Positions 17,620-27,196 of a DNA stretch of 64,000 nt are shown piece by piece. The position numbers and the translations under genes were made by a program. The notes below the pieces were generated by a model. That model did no database searches. It saw nothing but the letters and a program-made list of their open reading frames with translations, and was not told the DNA's origin. The DNA is from SG8-41 sp963802355. GTDB taxonomy: Bacteria; Pseudomonadota; Gammaproteobacteria; Burkholderiales; SG8-41. Each line of letters begins with the position of its first letter. Positions within the stretch are counted from its first letter, which is position 1. The stretch is taken from the NCBI GenBank assembly GCA_963802355.1, contig CAWDIV010000014.1, forward strand, positions 124,001 through 188,000. Direction: 5' to 3'.

Positions 17620-18108
17620 ATGCAAAGTACCAGTAAGCCATTGAGCGCTCACCTTCTAAGATGGTTTCAGCGGACGCCCGTGCATACCTTCTTCATGTCC
17701 CCTCTAATCGTCATTGCATTCGAGCTCGCGCTAAACCAGGGGAGACTGACAGTGGTGCCCTGGGGCATCCCGCTCCTGGCATGGGGCTATTTGCAGTATC
17801 TTCTCGTGGGGAACTACCGGCTGCCGCGTGCAGGCGGGACTGCCGGCATGGATGCCATGCCGGAGCGAATCATCGCGGCGGGCCCATATCGCTACACGCG
17901 GAATCCGATGTATCTCGGCCACCTCATCTTCATGACGGGACTCGTTATTACGTTCTGGTCGTGGTTCGCGCTCATCCTGCTTGTTGCCCGCGCAATTTGG
18001 TTCCAACGACGGGTTCTGCACGACGAGGTGCGGCTCGAAAAGACATTCGGCGTTGAATATTCCGCGTATCGGGCGCGGGTGAAGCGCTGGATCCCGTTCG
18101 TATTGTAG
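17620..18108 (+). CDS. isoprenylcysteine carboxyl methyltransferase/PEMT-like membrane methyltransferase
   Basis: 162 residues with about four membrane segments. The SAM-binding signature GPYRYTRNPMYLGHLI (residues ~88-103) and a second conserved C-terminal region (DEVRLEKTFGVEYSAYRARVKRWIPF) identify the ICMT/phospholipid-methyltransferase superfamily (PEMT domain). Bacterial members methylate small lipophilic or thiol substrates; the actual one is unknown. It stands alone, divergent from the MocR remnant. Confidence 0.85.
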   Translation: MQSTSKPLSAHLLRWFQRTPVHTFFMSPLIVIAFELALNQGRLTVVPWGIPLLAWGYLQYLLVGNYRLPRAGGTAGMDAMPERIIAAGPYRYTRNPMYLGHLIFMTGLVITFWSWFALILLVARAIWFQRRVLHDEVRLEKTFGVEYSAYRARVKRWIPFVL

Positions 18109-18180
18109 TACGCAAACTAGCGTTTCACGACGAGGGCAGGATGACAGGAAGTTCGCCGATTATCTTCGAGCTCTGAATCG

Positions 18181-19168
18181 TCACTGCGCAGTCACCAGCC
18201 CTGACGCCTTGATGATCCGCGAGAAGCGCTCGGTCTCTGAACGCATATACGCCGTGAGCTCCGCCGGTGAGCCGGGCGCAGGATCCAATCCCTGATTGGC
18301 AAGGCGCTGCGCCAACGTCGGATCGGACAGTATTTTCACCACCTCGGCGTTGAGCCGGGCCACGATCGCGGGCGGCGTAGGCGCGGGGCATACAGGGCGT
18401 ACCAGGTGACGGCCCGGAAATCCGGGAGGGTCTCTGCCACCGTCGGCACATTGGGCACAACAGGCGAGCGAGTGGATCCGCCCTGCGCCAGTGCGCGCAG
18501 TTTGCCCGCCTTCACCTGCGGCCAGGTCGTCGGGATGCTGGCGAACGCGAAATGCACCTGGCCACTCAGGAGACCGTCATCTGCGGCACCGTGCCTTTGA
18601 ACGGCACATGGAGGAAATCGACATGCCCCATTACCTTCAGCATCTCGCATGCGAGATGGTTGGAACTGCCGCTCCCGGAAGACCCGCAATTCAGCTGTCC
18701 AGGTCTCGAGCGCGCGAGCGCCATGAGCTCTTCGACATTGCTGGCGGCGACCGACGGATGGCTGGAGAGCATCTGGATGCTGGTCACCACCAGCGAGATC
18801 GGAGCGAAGCCGCGAGCCGAATCGTAGGATACCCTGGTCAGCAGCGGGTGGATGACGACGCCGGCGGAGGCGGCAAAAAGCAGGGTGTAACCGTCCGGCG
18901 CGGCCTTGGCTGCGATCTCGTGGCCGATGATTCCGCCGGCGCCGGGGCGATCGTCCACCACGATCTGGTGTCCCCAGGCTTCGGTAAGGCGTTGCCCGAT
19001 CATGCGCGTCACATTGTCCATTGCGCTTCCGGCCGTGTTGGGCACGATGATCCGGATCGGGCGAATGGGATAGCTTTGCGCATCAGCCCGCGACTGCGCG
19101 AGTGCAACGCCGTAGAGCAGCGCAAGTCCGGAGATGACTCCAATACTCGAAAGACTCGCCACACTCAC
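18181..19168 (-). pseudogene. Bug/TctC-family receptor, two frameshifts
   Basis: Start GTG 19168 overlaps the stop of the upstream Bug remnant (GTGA). The order is signal peptide (GVISGLALLYGVALAQS), YPIRPIRIIVPNTAGSAMD, VVDDRPGAGGIIG and PDGYTLLFAA. Near 18,575 one base is missing after KGTVPQM, and the reading continues with GLLSGQVHFAF. Near 18,388 a further base is missing (CCCC run), and the end continues VARLNAEVVKILSD. Repaired length is ~329 residues. No other damage is seen, so consensus error is plausible. Confidence 0.78.
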
Positions 19169-19562
19169 TCCACCCGAATATTCGCTGACCGAATCACTTG
19201 CGCATAGCGGTTCACTTCGTTCCTGAAAAACGCAGCGAATTCCTGAGGCGTGCTGCCGACCGGTTCGGCACCTTCCTTCGCCATGAATTCACGCACGTCA
19301 GGAAGCTGGATCGCGCTGGCGATTTCCAGGCTGATCTTGTTGACAATAGCCGCAGGCGCCGGTCCGATTCTCGATCACGAACACCTGCCCCATGCTCTCC
19401 TGGAATTTTTTGCCCAGCAGCCGCGCCTGCGGATCGGTGCCACCGCCCGGCGCTACCGGCACGACGATGCGCACCGCCTTGACAGGATAGCTTTGCGCGC
19501 GCGCCCGCAGTCAGGACCAGTGCAGCGGCCAGGGCCACCGTCACACAACAAGCTATTTTCAC
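19165..19562 (-). pseudogene. Bug/TctC-family receptor remnant with ~200-residue internal deletion
   Basis: The N-terminal part (signal peptide, then in a shifted frame SYPVKAVRIVVPVAPGGG and FVIENRTGA) joins directly to the C-terminal tail IVNKISLEIASAIQLPDVRE, ending FRNEVNRYAQVIRSANIRVE. The central ligand-binding half is gone. This is genuine decay, not a simple base error. It abuts the next Bug gene (18181-19168), so the locus once held tandem Bug genes. Confidence 0.75.
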
Positions 19563-19666
19563 CTCGTCACCCTTGTTCGTCACCTTCAATCGTCACCATC
19601 TTCAGGAATCTGAGCCGCCTGCGAGGGTCAAAGCCGCATGGCACCTGTTCGTCGATTCTCCCCGGC

Positions 19667-20501
19667 ATGCACATGAAGCTGGCTCGTGTGACGAACGCCG
19701 CGATGCAGTTCGCGATCATGCTGACCTGCGGGACGGTTTGCGCGGCGGATTCGCAAGGAAAACCCGGCGCGCCTGTCACGACTGTGTTGCCACCGGTGCA
19801 CGTCGATGCGTTGCGCGATCCGGTCGAGAAGTCATACCGCAAGATCCTGAAAGGCATGGATCTCTTCGAGCAGAAGCGTAGTCTGGCCCCCACTGCGACG
19901 CTGCGCTTCAAGCTCCTGCCCCGGAGCCGCGACACGAACATGCAGGGCATCACGATGAACATCGCCGGCGACACCGTCACGATTCCCGTGCTGGTGGCTT
20001 CAGACAACACGTTTGCCTTGGAGCGCTCCCAGCGGGCGCTGGATGAAGATGCCGTGGTGATGCCGAATCGCAAGGCACGCAGCATGACGTGGCGCACCGA
20101 TATCCGCACCCCCGGTCTCCCGCCGAACACCCGGCGGCTCGGCGACCTGCGCCTGGAATGCCTGGTCGGCCTGGAGGCGGACCTGATCTCGAACTTCCGG
20201 TCCATCTTCGGAGGGATCATCAGCTTCCGGGTGAAGATGCGGGGCTACTGCGACGAGCGCGACGTCCACTATCTGTTTTTTGCCGAGCGTCCCGCTGTTC
20301 AGCGTCACCCTCGTCGCCGGGAGCCGCAGGGAGGTTCTGTCCGTCGATGAAATGTATGCAGGCATCAGCCGCGATCCCATGGCAGCAGACGACCTGAACT
20401 ACTGCGACTGCCAGGTGCTGCTCGATCGCACCTACTATGTACCGCTCGGCGATCCGAGCTGGCCGGACGACACGCTGGTCGTGCTGGAGGTACATGGATG
20501 A
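19667..20501 (+). pseudogene. secreted protein of unknown function, one frameshift
   Basis: It starts MHMKLARVTNAAMQFAIM, a signal peptide ending near CGTVCAADS. The body has a beta-rich character (TLRFKLLPRSRDTNMQGITM, GDTVTIPVLVASDN), with two Cys in MRGYCDERDV and YCDCQ regions. At the CCC run 20291-20293 the reading shifts; removing one C joins FFAERP to LFSVTLVAGS and gives ~277 residues. I do not recognise the family. It is followed by a BamE-like lipoprotein gene, so an envelope role is likely. Confidence 0.6.
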
Positions 20502-20561
20502 CAGCGGCGTTCCTCCCGCCGCGAGCGCCGCGTCGGCTGTGGTGCCGAACGGGCGGTCTCA

Positions 20562-20978
20562 ATGACGGCACTCATTCGCATCGGCGTCGCTTGTGCATTG
20601 TCCGTGTGCATTGCCGGATGCGTGACCAGGGCGTCTACGGTCCCGACTGCCACGGTGACGCCGCTGCGAACCAAGGTGATCCCGGCGGACAGCGTCAGGG
20701 ACGCCATCGCCCTCGGCAAGAGCACCAAGGCCGACGTCATCGCCGCTCTCGGAGAGACCCTGGTCATCAGCTTCGACAGCGGTTTTGAAGTATGGGTCTA
20801 TCGGCTCGCCAGCGACACGCCCGCCAAGACAGTCCAGGCACAGGGCGTCGCGCGCACCGGTTCGCAAAAAGGGGCCGGGCCCGCCACGACCGCCGAATTC
20901 GTCGTCCTGTTCGCGCCGTCCGGGCTCGTCGCCAAGACCCGGATTCGCCCTGCGCCGCCCCAGCCGCCAGGGAGATAA
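20562..20978 (+). CDS. small lipoprotein, BamE/SmpA-like
   Basis: 138 residues. The signal peptide ends at a lipobox (CIAGC, lipidated Cys20). The next region, DSVRDAIALGKSTKADVIAA, then LGE and GFEVWVYRLAS, fits the BamE/SmpA-OmlA fold (helix pair with 'GxSkaDVxaxLG' then strands ending in VWxY). A Pro-rich tail ends RPAPPQPPGR. It is probably an outer-membrane lipoprotein in the periplasm; it is not the main BamE, given its length and context. Confidence 0.75.
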   Translation: MTALIRIGVACALSVCIAGCVTRASTVPTATVTPLRTKVIPADSVRDAIALGKSTKADVIAALGETLVISFDSGFEVWVYRLASDTPAKTVQAQGVARTGSQKGAGPATTAEFVVLFAPSGLVAKTRIRPAPPQPPGR

Positions 20979-21025
20979 CTCACTCCAATCTACGCACGCT
21001 GGGAACCCGCAGGATGATGGCCGGC

Positions 21026-21068
21026 AGAAATGGGGGCTGGCCGGCTGGCCCCATTTCTTCTTTTTCTC
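21026..21068 (+). terminator. rho-independent-like terminator after the lipoprotein gene
   Basis: AGAAATGGGG pairs with CCCCATTTCT across a GC-rich loop, followed by TCTTTTTCT. It is positioned 48 bases after the lipoprotein stop. Confidence 0.6.
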
Positions 21069-21270
21069 TAGCGTAAAGCGGGAGATCCTCCGGCTCTACC
21101 GGGGAGGCAGTAGAAGTTTGACATATAGGACTTGGCTTGCTTCTTGCTCTCCGGGATAGAGCGCCCAATTCGGTCGTGGAAAACAATCACTCGTGACGGA
21201 TTTAACGGCATCGTTGCAACGAGCTGAGGAAACACGGCATTCTGATTTTAGATTACGAGGGAGGATCCAC

Positions 21271-21831
21271 ATGAAAGCCAAATTCATCACACGAGAAATT
21301 CTTGCGGTTATGGCACTTAGTCTCGCGCTTCCCCATGCCGCACTTGCTGGCGATTTAAGCACGGCGATCGGCGGTGGGGTTGGCGGCGCCGGCGGAGCGG
21401 CCGTGGGTCAGGCAATCGACAAAGACCAGAAGCGTGGTGCCATCATCGGAGGCGCTGTCGGCGGTGCCGCGGGCGCGGCAGTCACGACCACGGGTAAGGG
21501 CAAGACCGGCGCGATCGTCGGAGGTGCCGTGGGCGGCGGAGCCGGTGCAGCGGTCGGGCAATCGGTCGGCGGCAATACCGGCGCCATAGTCGGCGGAGGC
21601 GTCGGTGGCGCTGCCGGGGCGGTCGTCGGCAAGAATATTGGTAGCAGCGGGAGTAGCAGCGCAGTGCCGGCGGTAGCCGCTGTCAACGCACCTGCGGCGA
21701 TCGCCGTAAAGCCGTCTTCCACGCAATACAGCAGCTGGGACGGGCGTTATCACGATGGTGACGAGTGGTGCGGCCGCAAGTGGAACAAAGGTAAAGGTTG
21801 GGCGAAAGGACACGCCAAGAAAGGCTGCTAA
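21271..21831 (+). CDS. glycine-zipper surface/periplasmic protein
   Basis: 187 residues from ATG 21271, preceded by GAGGGAGGATCC. Signal peptide ...LALPHAALAG. Then four to five glycine-zipper repeats (variants of GAIVGGAVGGGAGAAVG, residues ~30-120), an Ala/Ser/Pro linker, and a basic C-terminus with WDGRYHDGDEWCGRKWNKGKG. Glycine-zipper proteins insert in or associate with the outer membrane and are often stress-induced. A frame extending upstream lacks support. It stands alone. Confidence 0.85.
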   Translation: MKAKFITREILAVMALSLALPHAALAGDLSTAIGGGVGGAGGAAVGQAIDKDQKRGAIIGGAVGGAAGAAVTTTGKGKTGAIVGGAVGGGAGAAVGQSVGGNTGAIVGGGVGGAAGAVVGKNIGSSGSSSAVPAVAAVNAPAAIAVKPSSTQYSSWDGRYHDGDEWCGRKWNKGKGWAKGHAKKGC

Positions 21832-22114
21832 CAAGCGGCACTGACGAACGCCTAGGCATTCGTGGGCTCGATATATCGACTGACAAATTACGGCACATTG
21901 TGCCGTCGCGGGCGCAAAACGATTCCTAGGCAGCTGCCCCTCTCTTCATGAAGGCGCGGACTCTTGGCCGCACCGATCGTGAAGACCGTCACGTTTCGGG
22001 GCGACTGGCGGAGCGCAATGTGGCATTGTTCCTCCGCCACCTGATAGACACCGTCGTACGGCCGGCGAACAACCCACCCGACATATGAAAATCGGGACTC
22101 CGCGCGCACCGCGC

Positions 22115-22521
22115 TCAAACCTTGAATGAGACCGGGGACGGAAGCGGCTTTCCCGCAAAATACGCGTTCAAATTAGCGAGAACCAACGCCGTTGCCGCGG
22201 CACGCGCCTCCGGCGCGCGTCCAGCGCAGTGCGGCGTGACCACGACGTTGTCGAATTGTAGAAGTTCCGGAAGCCTCGGCGGTACGTTCGGTTCGCCCTC
22301 GACGACATCCAGGCCAGCCCCCGCTCGAGCTTCGGAAGCAATGCCATCTCGTCGCCACTTAAACCCCCGCGGCCGTTGGTCAGAACGGCTCTGACGCTAT
22401 CGCCTGCCTCGCGAACGGCGTCGATCCGGTTTGCATACTTCTTTCCCTCGCAAACGGCGTACCCGGCAGCGGTCAGGGCGGCTACGCGTTCGGGGCTGAG
22501 TCCCACGAGAGCCAGGACACA
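22115..22521 (-). pseudogene. remnant of a D-2-hydroxyacid dehydrogenase (paralog of 28473-29429)
   Basis: The N-terminal ~68 residues (LALVGLSPERVAALTAAGYA..., NGRGGLSGDEMALLPKLE) are nearly identical to those of the intact gene at 28473. They join directly, in another frame, to the C-terminal ~65 residues (ending GKPLPSPVSFKV). The NAD-binding Rossmann region is deleted. DNA similarity to the intact copy is high over both parts, so this is a recently duplicated or diverged copy that lost its middle. Confidence 0.75.
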
Positions 22522-22735
22522 CGCACAAAGGCCTTCGCCATATCTGTTTTCAACCACTCGCGAGTCGCGGCAACGCTGGAGAAACCGCAGGAAACCCTTG
22601 GCTCAGGGCGGATTGAACGATGTGAGCGGAGCCATCGTTCAAGGCGGCAAGCGCGGAGACGCCCGGGGGCGCAACCGACCACTCCGGGTCCAGACATTCC
22701 GCCTTGAGAAATCGGATCTTGTCCAAGTTGCCCAT
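22522..22735 (-). pseudogene. remnant of an NMT1/THI5-like binding protein (paralog of 35596-36486)
   Basis: The pieces are LDKIR, then FLKAECLDPEWSVAPPGVSA up to SALSQGF, then (other frame) CGFSSVAATREWLKTDMAKAF. Each matches part of the intact gene at 35596, with two internal deletions. The 3' end fuses into the dehydrogenase remnant. In the ancestral copy the two genes were adjacent and co-oriented. Confidence 0.72.
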
Positions 22736-22847
22736 ACTCCTTCTTGTCGATTACATGGAGTTTATTCCAGACTCGTGAAGGCCGCAGGAGCGCGTGTGGG
22801 ATATCCTATCGAGCGAATGATCAGTAATACACACCGCGGACTCACCA

Positions 22848-23711
22848 ATGGCGCCATCTATGAAGATTTTATCGGTCGAAGGCAACACGCAGAGGCTCGA
22901 CGGCGGCGCGATGTTCGGCAACTGCCCGAAGGCGGTGTGGGAGAAGTGGACGACCCCGGACGAGAAGAACCGCATCATGCTTGCATGCCGCGCGCTGCTT
23001 GTGCGCGAGGACCGTCGGAATGTTCTCTGCGAGGCGGGCATCGGAGCTTTCTTCGAGCCAAAGCTCAGGGAGCGCTTCGGCGTGCAGGAGGATCGCCACG
23101 TCCTGGTCGAATCGCTCGCGAAGCTCGGCGTCGCGCCGGATGACGTGCACGTCGTCGTTCTCTCGCACCTGCACTTCGATCACGCCGGCGGCCTGCTGGA
23201 GGCATGGCGCGAAGGCGCTGCGCCGCGCCTCGTGTTCCCGAATGCGTCGTACGTCGTCAGCGAGCGCGCGTGGAGCCGCGCGAAGAACCCGCATCCGCGC
23301 GATCGCGCTTCGTTCATTCCAGAACTGCAAGGACTGCTCGAAGCGACGGGGCGCCTGGAGATCGTATACGATGACCGCAGCGCACTTCTCGGCGACGCTT
23401 ACTCGTTCACGTACTCCGAAGGCCACACCCCCGGTCTTATGCTCACCCGCGTGGAGGCATCAAGCGGTGGGCCGGTGACCTTTCTCGGGGATCTCGTTCC
23501 AGGGGCAGCGTGGGTACACGTACCTATCACGATGGGCTACGATCGCTACCCCGAGCTTCTCATCGACGAGAAGAAGGCGATGCTCGAACGCATCGTCGCC
23601 GAGAACGGCTGGGCGTTCTTCACGCATGATCCGGAGATTGCCGCGGCGCGCATTGCGCGCGGCGCCGATGGCAGGTACGCGGTGGTGGACAAGCGCCGTG
23701 CATTGACCTGA
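22848..23711 (+). CDS. metallo-beta-lactamase-fold hydrolase
   Basis: 287 residues. The metal-binding motif HLHFDH is at residues 107-112; other ligands are the His in EGHTPG, the Asp in FLGDLVPG and the His in FTHDPE. This combination marks an MBL-fold hydrolase of the lactonase/thiolesterase type with two metal ions. It is cytoplasmic, since no signal is seen. The ATG at 22848 or the one four codons later (MKILSVEG) could be used. The nearest neighbours are the pseudogene mosaic upstream and a convergent S41 protease. Confidence 0.88.
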   Translation: MAPSMKILSVEGNTQRLDGGAMFGNCPKAVWEKWTTPDEKNRIMLACRALLVREDRRNVLCEAGIGAFFEPKLRERFGVQEDRHVLVESLAKLGVAPDDVHVVVLSHLHFDHAGGLLEAWREGAAPRLVFPNASYVVSERAWSRAKNPHPRDRASFIPELQGLLEATGRLEIVYDDRSALLGDAYSFTYSEGHTPGLMLTRVEASSGGPVTFLGDLVPGAAWVHVPITMGYDRYPELLIDEKKAMLERIVAENGWAFFTHDPEIAAARIARGADGRYAVVDKRRALT

Positions 23712-23753
23712 CAACGAGCGAGTCAAATCGTTGGAACCCTAATCAGGCCAGCC

Positions 23754-25163
23754 TCAATTATTCGTCACGCTCTTGAGAAAGGTGTCGATCCCGCCGGCGT
23801 CGAGAAAAGCAAGCGCACAAGCGAGCGCCGGATCGACGTTCGCTTGCGCGGCCGCACAGCGCGACTGCTCCACACGTGCCTTCGGCGGCAGCGGCTCGTC
23901 CGCTCCCGGCAGCGCCTGTGCCCGATCGGCTTCGCGGCGCCGGGCGCCTGCAGTGTTTCCAGGCGCGGCCACGAGCTCGATGTCGGGGCCGACGCCCGTG
24001 CGCTGCACGCTGCGTCCGGACGGACCGTAATACAAAGCGGTGGTCAGGCGCAGCGCGCCCTTGTCGGCACCCAGCGAGACGGTGGACTGGACGCTGCCCT
24101 TGCCGAAGCTGCGCTGCCCCATGACGGTCGCGCGGCCGTTTTCCTGGAGCGCCGCGGCGACGAGTTCCGAGGCCGACGCGGAGCGGCCGTCAATCAGCAC
24201 CACCATCGGCACGCCGGCGAGCAGCTCGACCGGGTCGGCTTGCCAGGTGCGCGGGTTGGCGGCGCGACCGCGCAGGGAAACGATCTCACCCTCGCCCAGA
24301 AAAGCGTCTGCCATCATCACCGCCTGGCGGAACAGGCCTCCGCCGTTGCCGCGCATGTCGAGAACGACCCCGCGGGGTTGCCTTATGGCAGTTGCGTCGG
24401 CTATGGCCTTCTCCATCGCCGCCGACACCGAGCCCGTGAAGCTGGCGAGGCGCAAGACCAGCACCTCGCCTTCCATGCTCCAGCGCAGGGCCTGAGTGCG
24501 TATGGTTTCCCGCACCAGCGAAACGCTGAATTCGTCTCCGTGTCCCGCACGCCGGATCATCAACGCGATCGGGGTGCCCGGCTCGCCGCGCATCCGGGAA
24601 ATGGCGTCGGTGAGCGCCATGCCTTGCACGGGCTGGTCGTCGAAACGCACGATGAGGTCGCCGCTTTGCAGCCCCGCGCGCGCCGCCGGTGTGCCGGGCA
24701 TCGGGGTGACCACGCGCACCAGCCCCTCGAACATGTCCACTTCCAGACCAAGGCCGCCAAAGGTGCCCGTGATGACGCTGCGCTGGCTGCTCTGCGCACG
24801 CGGATCGAGGTAGCGGGAGTGCGGGTCGAGCGAAGCGAGCGCTGCGTTGATGGTTTTCCTGAAGACGTCCGCCGGCTCGCCTGATTGCGGCTCCAGCGGC
24901 TCGATCGTCTTCAGCGCCGCGGCGATGAGGCCCGGCACGTCCACGTCCCGGGCATAGCTGCGATGGACCCGCTGCAGCACCGTTTCGAAAAGGTCCCGGT
25001 GCAGCTCCGCCTGCTCGCCCGGTTTGACGGCTCGCATGTATGCGGAGGTGAGGGGCGCCAGCAGTTCCTCCGTCACCGGCGGCGAGGCGGCGAAGGGTTC
25101 GGCGGCTGCGATGAGCAGCCAGGCCGCGGCGTGGGCGACAACAATCCGGTGCAAACGTGTCAT
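23754..25163 (-). CDS. S41-family C-terminal processing protease (CtpA-like)
   Basis: 469 residues with a signal peptide (AWLLIAAAEPFAAS). The N-terminal helical region is residues 40-120. A PDZ domain lies at about 130-215 (GGLGLEVDMFEGLVRVVTPM, GLQSGDLIVRFDDQPV). The protease domain contains VVLDMRGNGGGLFRQAV and RSASASELV...RSFGKGSVQ. By spacing the Ser-Lys dyad is Ser330/Lys355. It cleaves C-terminal tails of envelope proteins in the periplasm. The tail after ~400 is Cys- and Ala-rich and variable. Confidence 0.9.
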   Translation of the reverse strand: MTRLHRIVVAHAAAWLLIAAAEPFAASPPVTEELLAPLTSAYMRAVKPGEQAELHRDLFETVLQRVHRSYARDVDVPGLIAAALKTIEPLEPQSGEPADVFRKTINAALASLDPHSRYLDPRAQSSQRSVITGTFGGLGLEVDMFEGLVRVVTPMPGTPAARAGLQSGDLIVRFDDQPVQGMALTDAISRMRGEPGTPIALMIRRAGHGDEFSVSLVRETIRTQALRWSMEGEVLVLRLASFTGSVSAAMEKAIADATAIRQPRGVVLDMRGNGGGLFRQAVMMADAFLGEGEIVSLRGRAANPRTWQADPVELLAGVPMVVLIDGRSASASELVAAALQENGRATVMGQRSFGKGSVQSTVSLGADKGALRLTTALYYGPSGRSVQRTGVGPDIELVAAPGNTAGARRREADRAQALPGADEPLPPKARVEQSRCAAAQANVDPALACALAFLDAGGIDTFLKSVTNN

Positions 25164-25247
25164 AGGCGCGAATTACGATTCGGATGATGAGTGATGGGTG
25201 ATGGATGGGTGATGAGTTTACAATGAAGCAATAGCAGGGACCAACTG

Positions 25248-27029
25248 ATGGACGCCGCAAATCAACTGGTTTTCGAGAAGACTGTCGTACGGTCCGAGAA
25301 GGAACTGGTCGAGCAATGGCTAGGGCAGCTCGATGTAGCCCTTCAGAGCGAAAGCCGGGCGTCCGTGGCGTCCCTGTTTGCGCCCGACGGCCACTGGCGC
25401 GACCTGCTCGCCTTTACCTGGTCCATCACGCCGTGCCAGGGCGCCGAAGACATTGCGGCCTTGATGGTGGCGCAGCCAGGAAAGTACCCGAGCGCGCGGG
25501 TTTGCCATCGCAGAAGGACGCACGCCGCCGCGTCGCGTTCAGAGAGCCGGGGTCGATGTCATCGAGGGCATCTTCCGGTTCGAGACGGGGGTCGGACGCG
25601 GCTTCGGTGTGGTGAGGCTGCTGGCAGGGGAGCCTTCCAGGGCCTTTCAGCTCATGACCGGCCTGCACGAGCTCAAAGGCTTCGAGGAAAAGATCGGCAA
25701 GCGCCGGCCGACCGGAGCGGCCATTTCGCGCAACTTCGGCGGAGCCAACTGGAAGGAAGAGCGCATCGCCAGCCAGGCGTATGCCGACCGCGATCCCATG
25801 GTGCTGGTCGCCGGCGGCGGCCAGGCCGGGCTTTCCATTGCGGCCACGCTGGGCCGGCTGGGCGTGGACACCCTGGTCGTCGACCGCCATGAACGCGTCG
25901 GCGACTACTGGCGCAAGCGCTACCACTCGCTCGCGCTGCACAACGGCACCGAGTTCAACGCACCTGCCCTACCTGCCCTTTCCCCCGTCGTGGCCCGCGT
26001 ATTTGCCCAAGGACATGCTCGCCGACTGGTTCGAGGCCTACGCCTGGGCGATGGAGCTCAATTTCTGGACCGGCACGGAACTGGCGGGCGCGACTTACGA
26101 TGCGTCCGCGGGCAGGTGGAACGCGGTCGTTCGCCACGCCGATGGCACCGAGCGCACCGTGCGTCCCCGGCATCTCATCTTCGCCAACGGACTGGTGGGT
26201 TTCCCGCGCATTCCGGATCTGCCCGGGCTGAAGGACTTCGAGGGCGACGTGATGCATACCGCCGAATTCACCGACGGCGCCAACTGGCGGGGCAAGAAGG
26301 CCCTGGTGATGGGCACCGGCACGAGCGGCCACGATGTCGCCCAGGACCTGCACGCCAACGGGTGCGAGGCCACCATCATCCAGCGCGGCTCGACCTACGT
26401 GGTGAGCATCGATCCCGCCGCGAAGCTGATCTACGGCATCTACAAGGGGATCCCGCTCGAAGATGGCGATCTGCTGGTGAGCACCAACACGCTACCGGTC
26501 TTTAGAAGAAACCTGCAGCTACTCACGGCGCGCATGGTGGAGCTCGACAGGAAGATGATCGACGGCCTCGTTGCGCGCGGCTTCAAATGGGACAGGGGCG
26601 AGGACAGCGCCGGGCACCAGATGCTGATACGGACGCGCTACGGCGGCTACTACCTGGATGCCGGTTGCGCCCAGCTCATCATCGAAGGCGAGGTCGGCCT
26701 GCTGCACTTCGATGAGATCGAACGATTCGTCGCCGGCGGTGCGCTGCTCAAGGATGGATCGGTCAAGCCGGCGGACCTCGTCGTGCTGGCGACGGGCTTC
26801 GTCACGCAGGAGGTGCTGGTCGGCAAGCTCCTGGGCGACGAAGTCGCGAAGAAGGTGGGGCGCGGTCTGGGGCATCGGCCCGGACGGCGAGATGAACAAC
26901 ATGTGGAAGCGCACTCCGCAGGAGGGCCTCTGGTTCGTGGGCGGCAGCTTTACCAACTGCCGGATCTATTCGCGCTACGTGGCCCTGCAGATCAAGGCGA
27001 TCGAGGAAGGGCTTCTGCCGAAACGGTGA
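25248..27029 (+). pseudogene. flavin-containing monooxygenase with N-terminal NTF2-like domain, three frameshifts
   Basis: Removing one base at 25498-25500 (GGG), one at 25960 and one near 26861 restores ~592 residues. Residues ~1-150 look like an NTF2/SnoaL-like domain (SVASLFAPDGHWRDLLAFTW). The FAD site VLVAGGGQAGLSIAATLG follows, then HLPYLPFPPSWPAYLPKD, the second nucleotide site VMGTGTSGHDVAQ and the C-terminal GPDGEMNNMW...CRIYSRYVALQIKA. The architecture fits NAD(P)/FAD enzymes of the FMO/Baeyer-Villiger superfamily. All three shifts are single added bases in an otherwise clean gene, so sequence error is the leading explanation. Confidence 0.8.
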
Positions 27030-27135
27030 CGAGATGCGGGTGACGAGATATGGGTGACGGGATGAGAGTGGCTCCGGCAACGCCGGGAGTTCCATTATCT
27101 CGTCACCATTACCTCGTCACCATTATTCGTCACGA
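27030..27135. repeat. inverted pair of GTGACGAG arrays
   Basis: GTGACGAGATGCGGGTGACG... on one side and ...CTCGTCACCATTACCTCGTC on the other can fold into a long hairpin. It fills the gap between the monooxygenase and hydroxyacid-oxidase genes. Confidence 0.65.
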
Positions 27136-27196
27136 ATCACTAGCTCATTGCTACTCGCCGCCCTGCTTCGTGATGAATTTCGGATGAGGTGAACTG

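Noticed and set aside
21888..22118. A 76-codon minus-strand frame (MSAVRAESRFSYVGWVV...).
   Set aside because: No family, no ribosome site, and it lies in a decayed region; possibly a remnant, but there is nothing to support a call.
23844..24884. A 346-codon plus-strand frame.
   Set aside because: It lies antisense to the S41 protease, which has signal peptide, PDZ domain and Ser-Lys dyad.
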